A DNA stretch of 64,000 bases from positions 1,364,001 through 1,428,000 of the forward strand of contig CBDBDZ010000014.1 of NCBI GenBank assembly GCA_965204215.1, written 5' to 3'. The stretch's first letter is position 1. Every line of letters begins with the position of its first letter. Of the stretch, positions 52,822 to 63,400 are shown in pieces. The position numbers and the translations under genes were made by a program. Source of the stretch: CBDBDZ01 sp965204215. Lineage in GTDB: Bacteria; Pseudomonadota; Gammaproteobacteria; Pseudomonadales; GM7GCV1. Under the pieces are notes generated by a model. It had not been told where the DNA came from. It did no database searches and saw only the letters and a program-made list of their open reading frames with translations.

Positions 52822-52836
52822 ATTAGTAGTTTAAAT

Positions 52837-52860
52837 GTAAGCGCTCAATTAAGCGCACCC
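52837..52860 (+). repeat. IS66 left terminal inverted repeat
   Basis: GTAAGCG-TCA-T-AA-...CCC, pairing imperfectly with 53969-53988 in opposite orientation. It contains a small hairpin (GCGCT at 52841-52845 with AGCGC at 52852-52856) that would otherwise pass for a terminator of the giant gene. Confidence 0.7.
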
Positions 52861-52920
52861 TTTAAATTTTTTTCAATGGTCTAGATACTGCATCTCCGTT
52901 TAATTATTTGGAGATTACTT

Positions 52921-53028
52921 ATGAAGCGCAACCCAGAAGACTGGTTTGCTCTTTTTGAAGCCCAAGTCTTGAGTGGACAAAGCATAAAGTCCTGGTGCCT
53001 CTCTCAAAGTATTTGTAGCAAGCACTGA
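52921..53028 (+). pseudogene. tnpA: IS66 accessory gene tnpA, N-terminal fragment
   Basis: The 35-residue frame begins MKRNPEDWFALFEAQ and continues VLSGQSIKSWCLSQSI, matching the opening of IS66 TnpA (W-x-x-L/F-x-E-Q-x-x-SG-x-S-x-x-x-(F/W)-C). A TGA at 53026 stops it, and an inverted-repeat element begins about 10 bp later. TnpA is normally around 100-130 residues, so the DNA-binding remainder is gone. A purine-rich TTTGGAGATTACTT precedes the ATG and was probably its ribosome binding site. Confidence 0.75.
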
Positions 53029-53038
53029 ACGGCATCGT

Positions 53039-53233
53039 TTCAACCCAGATTATGCATTAGACTTCGTAATGAACACAAAAATGGCAATGAAAACAGGTGC
53101 TCGCGCAAGAACAATAAACGCAGGCATAGCCACCCTATGGTGAGTATTATTTTTCGAGCAAGCGCCTGCATTAGCCGTATTTTTGAAGTCATTATTGTGT
53201 GTAATAGATTTCTAATGCATAATTTGGGTTCAA
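53039..53233. mobile_element. MITE-like inverted-repeat element 1 inside the IS66 remnant
   Basis: About 195 bp bounded by 23-bp imperfect inverted repeats: ttcaacccagattatgcatt at 53039 onward and its near-complement ending aatgcataatttgggttcaa at 53233, two mismatches. It carries no gene. It replaces the region between the tnpA start and the tnpC fragment, where the rest of tnpA and all of tnpB should be, so it either inserted before a deletion or marks the deletion junction. The parent element is not recognised. Confidence 0.6.
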
Positions 53234-53246
53234 GTGGTCTAAGCGC

Positions 53247-53612
53247 TTGGAATCAGAAGTATTGGAGTGGTTACTGCGAGGTTTGGATGTGACCAGGATG
53301 CAAGGTCATAAAGCCTCGGAGAATCGACACCTTAAAGCGCAACAGGCAACGCATTTAAAACTGATTCATAACAAGGGTAAAAGGCTACAAGATAAAGACA
53401 CTGAATTGCAACGCAAGGAATCTACAGTGAACACCCAAAGACAACGTATTCAACAATTGTTAGAGCAACTGGCGCAAGCGCGCTAACAGCGTTTTGGGCG
53501 TTCTTCGGAGCAGTTGAATCCTCACCAGTTATCCTTATTCGATGAGGCGGAACACGCCTGTGATGACGATGCTTTCAAAGAGTATTTCTATGAGACCAAT
53601 GTCAACCTTTAA
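53247..53612 (+). pseudogene. tnpC: IS66 transposase tnpC, N-terminal fragment with internal stop
   Basis: The frame reads through a charged, heptad-rich helix (LEWLLRGLDV ... QRKESTVNTQRQRIQQLLEQL) to AQAR, then a TAA at 53484-53486, and continues in the same frame with QRFGRSSEQLNPHQLSLFDE before a stop at 53610. RFGRSSExLxxxQLxLFxEAE following a leucine-zipper helix is the signature of the IS66 TnpC N-terminus. The zinc-finger and DDE catalytic parts are absent. The TTG at 53247 is only the first possible start; the real start was lost. The last codons are made by the next inverted-repeat element. Confidence 0.85.
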
Positions 53613-53856
53613 ACCTAGATTCCGTAGTTGAACCTGGAATTTACAGTTATTTTCAGGAAATAATGCAAGGCATGGCTTGCAGGTAATGGTTGTAGCCCTT
53701 ACCAAAAGCCATAACGCAGCAGCGTGAACTGAAAAGGGCTGTAAAGCCAGGTAGCGGTTTGTAATTCACTTATGAAGTGAATCGAAGAATAAGCGTTTAT
53801 CAATAACATTCAAACTCTTAGAAGTGAAATTAGCGTTCAACTGCGGAATCTAGGTT
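53612..53856. mobile_element. MITE-like inverted-repeat element 2 inside the IS66 remnant
   Basis: About 245 bp bounded by 22-bp inverted repeats, aacctagattccgtagttga at 53612 onward and its complement ending ggaatctaggtt at 53856, one mismatch. With one extra base the pairing extends outward by about five bases (cctttaa / ttaaagg). Inside is a strong 8-bp hairpin, ATTCACTT at 53764-53771 with AAGTGAAT at 53775-53782. No coding frame was found. It interrupts tnpC after about 120 residues. It looks like a non-autonomous transposable element; the family was not identified. Confidence 0.65.
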
Positions 53857-53968
53857 AAAGGGCAGCAACGAAGCTGTGAAGAGAGGGTAAGCTTAATAGA
53901 AGAGCATAAGTAAATAACCAAACTATTCGCGCCTTTTGCTATGATCATGGACTTGATGAACAATCTAT

Positions 53969-53988
53969 GGGGTTTACTGACCGCTTAC
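53969..53988 (-). repeat. IS66 right terminal inverted repeat
   Basis: On the minus strand it reads GTAAGCGGTCAGTAAACCCC, matching the left end at GTAAGCG, TCA, the AA pair and the terminal CCC. The stretch 53857-53968 between element 2 and this repeat has no recognisable gene. Confidence 0.65.
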
Positions 53989-54001
53989 TAATTAGTATAA
54001 A
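53973..54001 (+). promoter_or_regulatory. Candidate sigma70 promoter formed across the IS66 right end
   Basis: TTTACT (53973-53978; 4 of 6 matches to TTGACA) and TATAAA (53996-54001; 5 of 6 to TATAAT) are separated by exactly 17 bp. The -35 lies in the IS66 terminal repeat and the -10 in flanking DNA, so the insertion would have created an outward promoter for the leader duplicate and the second giant gene. This rests on sequence match only; AT-rich DNA gives such matches by chance. Confidence 0.35.
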
Positions 54002-54097
54002 AAGTATAGAAAACAACAGAATTCAACGCTTTTTTAACACAAAATGCTTGATTAACGCTATTGAGATCGATTATTTAAACCAAAATAGCTATAGAGG

Positions 54098-54120
54098 CCT
54101 CTCAAAGAAATAGAGGTTTT
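54098..54120 (+). terminator. Possible weak hairpin terminator
   Basis: CCTCT (54098-54102) pairs with AGAGG (54112-54116) around a 9-base loop and is followed by TTTT. The stem is short and the T-run is only four bases, so termination would be weak. The AGAGG could instead act as a ribosome binding site for downstream reading frames. Confidence 0.2.
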
Positions 54121-54172
54121 CCTATGTCACTATATCAATCTATGGTCTACTTATGCAAAGCTTTCGTTATAT

Positions 54173-54402
54173 ATGAATAAGCTGATATTTCCATTCACTT
54201 GGGTTGTGAAACTCTACCTTTTGTATAGGCTGGCAATAAGGTCTGTTATTGGTTGCTTTATTTTTTGTTTTCCATGCAGGTTCATTCGCAGAGTAACTCT
54301 GCTACAGCTGTTATTTTTCCCGATGCTGTCACTGAGATTGTACAGCCTACAGGTGGCACTCTAAATATTATTGGTAAATCAATTATGATTGAGATGCCGT
54401 GA
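54173..54402 (+). pseudogene. Broken duplicate of the leader of the downstream giant gene
   Basis: The first 18 codons (MNKLIFPFTWVVKLYLLY) closely match the start of the gene at 54444 (MNKLVFLFTWVAKLCLLY) in protein and DNA. After that the frames break: in the original frame the text becomes arginine-rich nonsense, while frame +1 from about 54274 reads a plausible exported-protein segment (MQVHSQSNSATAVIFPDAV, then TEIVQPTGGTLNIIGKS) ending at TGA 54400. A signal peptide start in one frame and a mature start in another suggests a frameshifted remnant of a paralogous exported protein. No convincing Shine-Dalgarno precedes 54173. Confidence 0.6.
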
Positions 54403-54426
54403 AATTTTTAAATCCTGTCAGGTTAA

Positions 54427-54431
54427 AAGGA
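54427..54431 (+). promoter_or_regulatory. Ribosome binding site of the second giant gene
   Basis: AAGGA within ggttaaaaggaata, 12 nt upstream of the ATG at 54444. The spacing is slightly long but it is the best Shine-Dalgarno match, and it supports the 54444 start together with the signal peptide that follows. Confidence 0.55.
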
Positions 54432-54443
54432 ATAATTCTCTGT

Positions 54444-57400
54444 ATGAACAAGCTGGTATTTCTATTCACCTGGGTTGCGAAACTCTGCCTTTTGTATCTT
54501 CTGGAAATGACTCAGGCTTATGCTCAGACGACTGAGGTGTTCCGTCAGGACTTTGGTGAGGGTACCACTGCCGTTGATGTGTCTGCATTTTCTGGCTTGG
54601 AGGCATTTATAGTGGAGTTTTCTCCCGAAGGAGAAGATGTTACAGATGAAGCAGGTAATGGTAGAGATAATGGAAGCTATTCGATACGCGATAGCCTCAC
54701 TTTTTTTAGCTCAAGCGTGATTTTGGAGGATTTTACCCCTGGAGATGTGAATGGACGCATGGTATTTATCAATCCGGACACAGCCGCTACCGCCAATCAG
54801 ATAATACTTGCCCAATCATTTGATGCTATGTGTGCTAACACTACATATACTGCCAGCTCCCAGGTTGTTTCTTTGTCTCCTAATCTTCCTGCTAATCTTA
54901 TCTTCAATATCCGTCTTTTAAATCCCGGAGATGCCCTTAACAGCACAACAGGTAATTTAATTGCCACTGTAGGAGGGGAGGATATTCCCTACACGGCTAA
55001 TAACAATGGAGGCAATGTAATTGAGCCTGATGAGTACATTACACAAGCAGTAACCTTTACGTCCCCTAATTCAGGTGATCCAACGTTTCCAGTGGTGTTA
55101 CAAATTGTGCAAAACCAAAGTGCGATTGGCGGTGGTAATGATATCGGGCTGGATGAATTGATACTGACGGCAGCTCAGGCCGATATCTGCTTGGCGGCGA
55201 CCAATACAGTTAGCGTCGAGAGTTCTCCAGCGGTTGCCAATAATGCCGATACGGTGCTTGTCACGGCTGCTGTTACCGGTTTGGCCAATCCCGCTGGTAA
55301 TGGTGTCACTATTACATTTGACTTTGAACCAGCGACGTCATCGGCAGGCAGCAGTGCATCCTGTGTTACTGACAGTAGCGGTATGTGCAGTGTTATCGTG
55401 ACTTCTTCGGTAGCGGGTACCTTCGGTGTAACGGCGTCGTTTGAGTCTACTGTGCTGGATACAGGTACGTTTAGTTTTGAGGATATCGCTTTTACGCTTG
55501 CGCAGACGACGGTTAATTTAACAGAGGATGAAGATGCTATTGATCGTTTCACCATAGATATTACCAATGTCAGTAGCGTATCGGGTGGGGCAGGTACGTT
55601 TTCGGTGGCAATTGCCTCAGGTTCTATTTTCGCAACGACGAATACAGAACCCGAAGTGTCTTTTGATAATGTTGAAGTTATAACTTCGAGAGACTTATCC
55701 ACAGCGCAAACAGCCACATTATATTTTACTGTCAAGCCAGATACTTTCGGCACTGGTGTTTTGAGAGTCACCTTAACGCAAGGTGCGCTGCAAACACAAC
55801 AAGATGTCACAGTCAATGTCACGCAGGCAGCCAATGCACCGGTTATTGTTGCGTCTTTCCCGTTTGCTGGCGTTGTCACCAATCCGAGAGTTTTTGGTGG
55901 TAACATTTACGGTGTTAATACCACAGCACAGGGTTGGTTTGCTCATAGAAATCAGGTGACTGCCATTGCCGGTGTCAATGGTGATATGGTGACCATTTAT
56001 AGCGAGGAAGAGAATGATTTTATAGCGAATAATTATGCCTCTGGGTTTTTTATTGGCATCACTGAAGGTATTAATGGTGCCAGTAGAAACGATGCAGATG
56101 CAGAGTGGTATTGGCTGTCTGAAGGTAGCGAACTATTCGCTAAAGGTGATGATGTTAGAAGTCCATCTGATGTCGCACCCGGATTTTATTTCCCTGGTGG
56201 TGTTATTATTGATAGTAATGGCATTTTCCCTCTTTCTTTTAGCAATACTGATGGGACTTTTGCGGTGATTTTTTTTTCCCCTATTTTATGGGTAGATGTA
56301 TTTGCGGATGACGGACGAGATGCAATTTATGAGTTTCAGGCGCCAGGTACTGCGTTAAGCAGTATTGTTGCTGGTACCAGCGTTAATGAAGACAGCGGGC
56401 AAATAACGGTTATTACCCTCTCAGGAGCTGACCTGGATGGCGATAGCTTAAGCTGGAGTGCAAGTAGCGACGATGGCAGTGTCAGTCTGGGCACCCCCAC
56501 GCTTAGTGTGGCAGGGTTATCAGGTGATATTCCTGTGAATTTTACACCTGACTCCAATTTTTCAGGTACAGCCACCATTACTGTTACCTTGTCGGGTAAT
56601 GCAGAGGCAACCTCAGTGACAGTGAGCGTAACAGTCAATGAGGTAAATGATGAGCCCTCTTTCACAGTGGGCAGTGCCATTACACGAAGTGCGGATACCA
56701 ACCCTCAAACAGTAACGGCTTTTATTAGCGATGCAACGCCTGTGGAAGCAGGTCAGACTCTGGCATTCATTGTCAGCAACAATAATAACAGTCTTTTTTC
56801 GAGCCAACCGGCAATTGATGCCAATGGCACATTGAGCTTTACGTTTGCCAGCAATGCAGCAGGCAGCGCAACGGTTTCAGTAGTTTTGATGGATAATGGC
56901 GGTACGGCTAATGGTGGCGATGATTTATCAGATACGCAAAGCTTTGTGATTACTGCTGCGTCGCCGCCTGCTTTTACGCTTGCACAGACGACGGTTAATT
57001 TAACAGAGGATGACGATGCTATTGATCGTTTTAGCATAGCTATTACCAATGTCAGTAGCGGATTGGGCGAGACAGGTACGTTTTCGGTGGCAATTGCTTC
57101 GGGTTCTATTTTCGCAACGAATAACACAGAACCCGAAGTGTCTTTTGATAATGTTGAAGTTATCACTTCGAGAGACTTATCCACAGCGCAAACAGCCACA
57201 TTATATTTTACTGTCAAGCCAGATACTTTCGGTAGCGGTGTTTTGACCATAACCTTAACGCAAGGTGCGCTGCAAACACAACAAGATGTCACAGTCAATG
57301 TCACGCAGGCAGCCAATGCACCGGTTATTGTTGCGTCTTTCCCGTTTGCTGGCGTTGTCACCAACCCGAGAGTTTTTGGTGGTAACATTTACGGTGTTAA

Positions 57401-60400
57401 TACCACAGCACAGGGTTGGTTTGCTCATAGAAATCAGGTGACTGCCATTGCCGGTGTCAATGGTGATATGGTGACCATTTATAGCGAGGAAGAAAATGAT
57501 TTTGTAGCGAATAATTATGCCCCTACATTTTTTATTGGTGCCACTGAAGGTATTAATGGTGCAAGTAGAAACGATGCGGATGCACAGTGGTATTGGCTGT
57601 CTGAAGGTAGCGAACTATACGCTAGAGGGAATACTATCTTTAGTGCATCTGATGTGGCACCTGGGTTTTATTTTCCCGGTGGTAGTTTCGATGAAAGTGA
57701 TAGCACTGTTTCTGCTCCTGATCGAGATGATGGACCTTTTGTGGGGATTTATTTTAATGCTTCTAATTGGGGAGATGTGGCTTCGATTAGTAATCATGGT
57801 GCAATCTATGAGTTCCAGGGTGCAGGTACTGCGTTAAGTAGTATTGTTGCCAGTAGCAGCGTTAATGAAGACAGCGGGCAAATAACGGTTATTACCCTCT
57901 CAGGAGCTGACCTGGATGGCGATAGCTTAAGCTGGAGTGCAAGTAGCGACGATGGCAGTGTTAGTCTGGGCACCCCCACGCTTAGTGTGGCAGGGTTATC
58001 AGGCGATATTCCTGTGAATTTTACACCTGACTCCAATTTTTCAGGTACAGCCACCATTACTGTTACCTTGTCGGCTAATGCAGAGGCAACCTCAGTGATA
58101 GTGAGCGTAACAGTCAATGAGGTAAATGATGAGCCCTCTTTCACAGTGGGCAGTGCCATTACACGAAGTGCGGATACCAACCCTCAAACAGTAACGGCTT
58201 TTATTAGCGATGCAACGCCTGTGGAAGCAGGTCAGACTCTGGCATTCATTGTCAGCAACAATAATAACAGTCTTTTTTCGAGCCAACCGGCAATTGATGC
58301 CAATGGCACATTGAGCTTTACGTTTGCCAGCAATGCAGCAGGCAGCGCAACGGTTTCAGTAGTTTTGATGGATAATGGCGGTACGGCTAATGGTGGCGAT
58401 GATTTATCAGATACGCAAAGCTTTGTGATTACTGCTGCGTCGCCGCCTGCTTTTACGCTTGCACAGACGACGGTTAATTTAACAGAGGATGAAGATGCTA
58501 TTGATCGTTTTAGCATAGCTATTACCAATGTCAGTAGCGGATTGGGCGAGACAGGTACGTTTTCGGTGGCAATTGCCTCAGGTTCTATTTTCGCAACGAC
58601 GAATACAGAACCCGAAGTGTCTTTTGATAATGTTGAAGTTATCACTTCGAGAGACTTATTTACAGCGCAAACAGCCACATTATATTTTACTGTCAAGCCA
58701 GATACTTTCGGCACTGGTGTTTTGAGAGTCACCTTAACGCAAGGTGCGCAGCAAATACAACAAGATGTCACAGTCAATGTCACGCAGGCAGCCAATGCAC
58801 CGGTTATTGTTGCGTCTTTCCCGTTTGCTGGCGTTGTCACCAACCCGAGAGTTTTTGGTGGTAACATTTACGGTGTTAATACCACAGCACAGGGTTGGTT
58901 TGCTCATAGAAATCAGGTGACTGCCATTGCCGGTGTCAATGGTGATATGGTGACCATTTATAGCGAGGAAGAAAATGATTTTGTAGCGAATAATTATGCC
59001 CCTACATTTTTTATTGGTGCCACTGAAGGTATTAATGGTGCAAGCAGAAACGATGCGGATGCACAGTGGTATTGGCTGTCTGAAGGTAGCGAACTATACG
59101 CTAGAGGGAATACTATCTTTAGTGCATCTGATGTGGCACCCGGGTTTTATTTTCCCGGTGGTAGTTTCGATGAAAGTGATAGCACTGTTTCTGCTCCTGA
59201 TCGAGATGATGGACCTTTTGTGGGGATTTATTTTAATGCTTCTAATTGGGGAGATGTGGCTTCGATTAGTAATCATGGTGCAATCTATGAGTTCCAGGGT
59301 GCAGGTACTGCGTTAAGTAGTATTGTTGCCAGTAGCAGCGTTAATGAAGACAGCGGGCAAATAACGGTTATTACCCTCTCAGGAGCTGACCTGGATGGCG
59401 ATAGCTTAAGCTGGAGTGCAAGTAGCGACGATGGCAGTGTTAGTCTGGGCACCCCCACGCTTAGTGTGGCAGGGTTATCAGGCGATATTCCTGTGAATTT
59501 TACACCTGACTCCAATTTTTCAGGTACAGCCACCATTACTGTTACCTTGTCGGCTAATGCAGAGGCAACCTCAGTGATAGTGAGCGTAACAGTCAATGAG
59601 GTAAATGATGAGCCCTCTTTCACAGTGGGCAGTGCCATTACACGAAGTGCGGATACCAACCCTCAAACAGTAACGGCTTTTATTAGCGATGCAACGCCTG
59701 TGGAAGCAGGTCAGACTCTGGCATTCATTGTCAGCAACAATAATAACAGTCTTTTTTCGAGCCAACCGGCAATTGATGCCAATGGCACATTGAGCTTTAC
59801 GTTTGCCAGCAATGCAGCAGGCAGCGCAACGGTTTCAGTAGTTTTGATGGATAATGGCGGTACGGCTAATGGTGGCGATGATTTATCAGATACGCAAAGC
59901 TTTGTGATTACTGCTGCGTCGCCGCCTGCTTTTACGCTTGCACAGACGACGGTTAATTTAACAGAGGATGAAGATGCTATTGATCGTTTTAGCATAGCTA
60001 TTACCAATGTCAGTAGCGGATTGGGCGAGACAGGTACGTTTTCGGTGGCAATTGCCTCAGGTTCTATTTTCGCAACGACGAATACAGAACCCGAAGTGTC
60101 TTTTGATAATGTTGAAGTTATCACTTCGAGAGACTTATTTACAGCGCAAACAGCCACATTATATTTTACTGTCAAGCCAGATACTTTCGGCACTGGTGTT
60201 TTGAGAGTCACCTTAACGCAAGGTGCGCAGCAAATACAACAAGATGTCACAGTCAATGTCACGCAGGCAGCCAATGCACCGGTTATTGTTGCGTCTTTCC
60301 CGTTTGCTGGCGTTGTCACCAACCCGAGAGTTTTTGGTGGTAACATTTACGGTGTTAATACCACAGCACAGGGTTGGTTTGCTCATAGAAATCAGGTGAC

Positions 60401-63400
60401 TGCCATTGCCGGTGTCAATGGTGATATGGTGACCATTTATAGCGAGGAAGAAAATGATTTTGTAGCGAATAATTATGCCCCTACATTTTTTATTGGTGCC
60501 ACTGAAGGTATTAATGGTGCAAGCAGAAACGATGCGGATGCACAGTGGTATTGGCTGTCTGAAGGTAGCGAACTATACGCTAGAGGGAATACTATCTTTA
60601 GTGCATCTGATGTGGCACCCGGGTTTTATTTTCCCGGTGGTAGTTTCGATGAAAGTGATAGCACTGTTTCTGCTCCTGATCGAGATGATGGACCTTTTGT
60701 GGGGATTTATTTTAATGCTTCTAATTGGGGAGATGTGGCTTCGATTAGTAATCATGGTGCAATCTATGAGTTCCAGGGTGCAGGTACTGCGTTAAGTAGT
60801 ATTGTTGCCAGTAGCAGCGTTAATGAAGACAGCGGGCAAATAACGGTTATTACCCTCTCAGGAGCTGACCTGGATGGCGATAGCTTAAGCTGGAGTGCAA
60901 GTAGCGACGATGGCAGTGTTAGTCTGGGCACCCCCACGCTTAGTGTGGCAGGGTTATCAGGCGATATTCCTGTGAATTTTACACCTGACTCCAATTTTTC
61001 AGGTACAGCCACCATTACTGTTACCTTGTCGGCTAATGCAGAGGCAACCTCAGTGACAGTGAGCGTAACAGTCAATGAGGTAAATGATGAGCCCTCTTTC
61101 ACAGTGGGCAGTGCCATTACACGAAGTGCGGATACCAACCCTCAAACAGTAACGGCTTTTATTAGCGATGCAACGCCTGTGGAAGCAGGTCAGACTCTGG
61201 CATTCATTGTCAGCAACAATAATAACAGTCTTTTTTCGAGCCAACCGGCAATTGATGCCAATGGCACATTGAGCTTTACGTTTGCCAGCAATGCAGCAGG
61301 CAGCGCAACGGTTTCAGTAGTTTTGATGGATAATGGCGGTACGGCTAATGGTGGCGATGATTTATCAGATACGCAAAGCTTTGTGATTACTGCTGCGTCG
61401 CCGCCTGCTTTTACGCTTGCACAGACGACGGTTAATTTAACAGAGGATGAAGATGCTATTGATCGTTTTAGCATAGCTATTACCAATGTCAGTAGCGGAT
61501 TGGGCGAGACAGGTACGTTTTCGGTGGCAATTGCCTCAGGTTCTATTTTCGCAACGACGAATACAGAACCCGAAGTGTCTTTTGATAATGTTGAAGTTAT
61601 CACTTCGAGAGACTTATTTACAGCGCAAACAGCCACATTATATTTTACTGTCAAGCCAGATACTTTCGGCACTGGTGTTTTGAGAGTCACCTTAACGCAA
61701 GGTGCGCAGCAAATACAACAAGATGTCACAGTCAATGTCACGCAGGCAGCCAATGCACCGGTTATTGTTGCGTCTTTCCCGTTTGCTGGCGTTGTCACCA
61801 ACCCGAGAGTTTTTGGTGGTAACATTTACGGTGTTAATACCACAGCACAGGGTTGGTTTGCTCATAGAAATCAGGTGACTGCCATTGCCGGTGTCAATGG
61901 TGATATGGTGACCATTTATAGCGAGGAAGAAAATGATTTTGTAGCGAATAATTATGCCCCTACATTTTTTATTGGTGCCACTGAAGGTATTAATGGTGCA
62001 AGCAGAAACGATGCGGATGCACAGTGGTATTGGCTGTCTGAAGGTAGCGAACTATACGCTAGAGGGAATACTATCTTTAGTGCATCTGATGTGGCACCCG
62101 GGTTTTATTTTCCCGGTGGTAGTTTCGATGAAAGTGATAGCACTGTTTCTGCTCCTGATCGAGATGATGGACCTTTTGTGGGGATTTATTTTAATGCTTC
62201 TAATTGGGGAGATGTGGCTTCGATTAGTAATCATGGTGCAATCTATGAGTTCCAGGGTGCAGGTACTGCGTTAAGTAGTATTGTTGCCAGTAGCAGCGTT
62301 AATGAAGACAGCGGGCAAATAACGGTTATTACCCTCTCAGGAGCTGACCTGGATGGCGATAGCTTAAGCTGGAGTGCAAGTAGCGACGATGGCAGTGTTA
62401 GTCTGGGCACCCCCACGCTTAGTGTGGCAGGGTTATCAGGCGATATTCCTGTGAATTTTACACCTGACTCCAATTTTTCAGGTACAGCCACCATTACTGT
62501 TACCTTGTCGGCTAATGCAGAGGCAACCTCAGTGACAGTGAGCGTAACAGTCAATGAGGTAAATGATGAGCCCTCTTTCACAGTGGGCAGTGCCATTACA
62601 CGAAGTGCGGATACCAACCCTCAAACAGTAACGGCTTTTATTAGCGATGCAACGCCTGTGGAAGCAGGTCAGACTCTGGCATTCATTGTCAGCAACAATA
62701 ATAACAGTCTTTTTTCGAGCCAACCGGCAATTGATGCCAATGGCACATTGAGCTTTACGTTTGCCAGCAATGCAGCAGGCAGCGCAACGGTTTCAGTAGT
62801 TTTGATGGATAATGGCGGTACGGCTAATGGTGGCGATGATTTATCAGATACGCAAAGCTTTGTGATTACTGCTGCGTCGCCGCCTGCTTTTACGCTTGCA
62901 CAGACGATGGTTAATTTAACAGAGGATGAAGATGCTATTGATCGTTTTAGCATAGCTATTACCAATGTCAGTAGCGGATTGGGCGAGACAGGTACGTTTT
63001 CGGTGGCAATTGCCTCAGGTTCTATTTTCGCAACGACGCATACAGAACCCGAAGTGTCTTTTGATAATGTTGAAGTTATCACTTCGAGAGACTTATCCAC
63101 AGCGCAAACAGCCACATTATATTTTACTGTCAAGCCAGATACTTTCGGTAGCGGTGTTTTGACCATAACCTTAACGCAAGGTGCGCTGCAAACACAACAA
63201 GATGTCACAGTCAATGTCACGCAGGCAGCCAATGCACCGGTTATTGTTGCGTCTTTCCCGTTTGCTGGCGTTGTCACCAACCCGAGAGTTTTTGGTGGTA
63301 ACATTTACGGTGTTAATACCACAGCACAGGGTTGGTTTGCTCATAGAAATCAGGTGACTGCCATTGCCGGTGTCAATGGTGATATGGTGACCATTTATAG

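Larger units (their letters stand above)
52837..53988 (+). mobile_element. IS66-family insertion sequence remnant
   Basis: The left end starts GTAAGCGCTCAATTAA at 52837, 15 bp after the stop codon of the giant gene. The right end, read on the minus strand, starts GTAAGCGGTCAGTAAA at 53988. GTAAGCG termini are typical of IS66. Between them lie a tnpA start, part of tnpC and two foreign inverted-repeat elements; tnpB and most of tnpC are missing, leaving about 1.15 kb instead of about 2.5 kb. The 8-mer aattagta occurs at 52821-52828 and 53990-53997, a possible target duplication, but it does not abut the ends exactly. Non-functional. Confidence 0.8.

Noticed and set aside
1..52821. RTX / type I secretion adhesin
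   Set aside because: No GGxGxDxxx nonapeptide array seen, and the C-terminus is OmpA/SPOR-like, not a type I secretion signal.
52841..52856. Hairpin GCGCT/AGCGC followed by a T-run as rho-independent terminator of the giant gene
   Set aside because: The stem is 5 bp, the T-run is separated from it, and the sequence is better explained as the IS66 left terminal repeat.
54124..54180. 18-codon frame (MSLYQSMVYLCKAFVIYE) with upstream AGAGG overlapping the leader duplicate
   Set aside because: Too short, no recognisable feature, and it ends in the pseudogene start; could be a chance frame.
54274..54402. Stand-alone small exported protein (42 aa)
   Set aside because: The hydrophobic segment lies before its only ATG with a stop further up; fits a frameshifted remnant better.
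56753..57388. Conserved 211-aa minus-strand frames recurring in the lectin units
   Set aside because: Perfect conservation follows from near-identical sense DNA; the translation has no recognisable domain and lies antisense to a well-supported gene.
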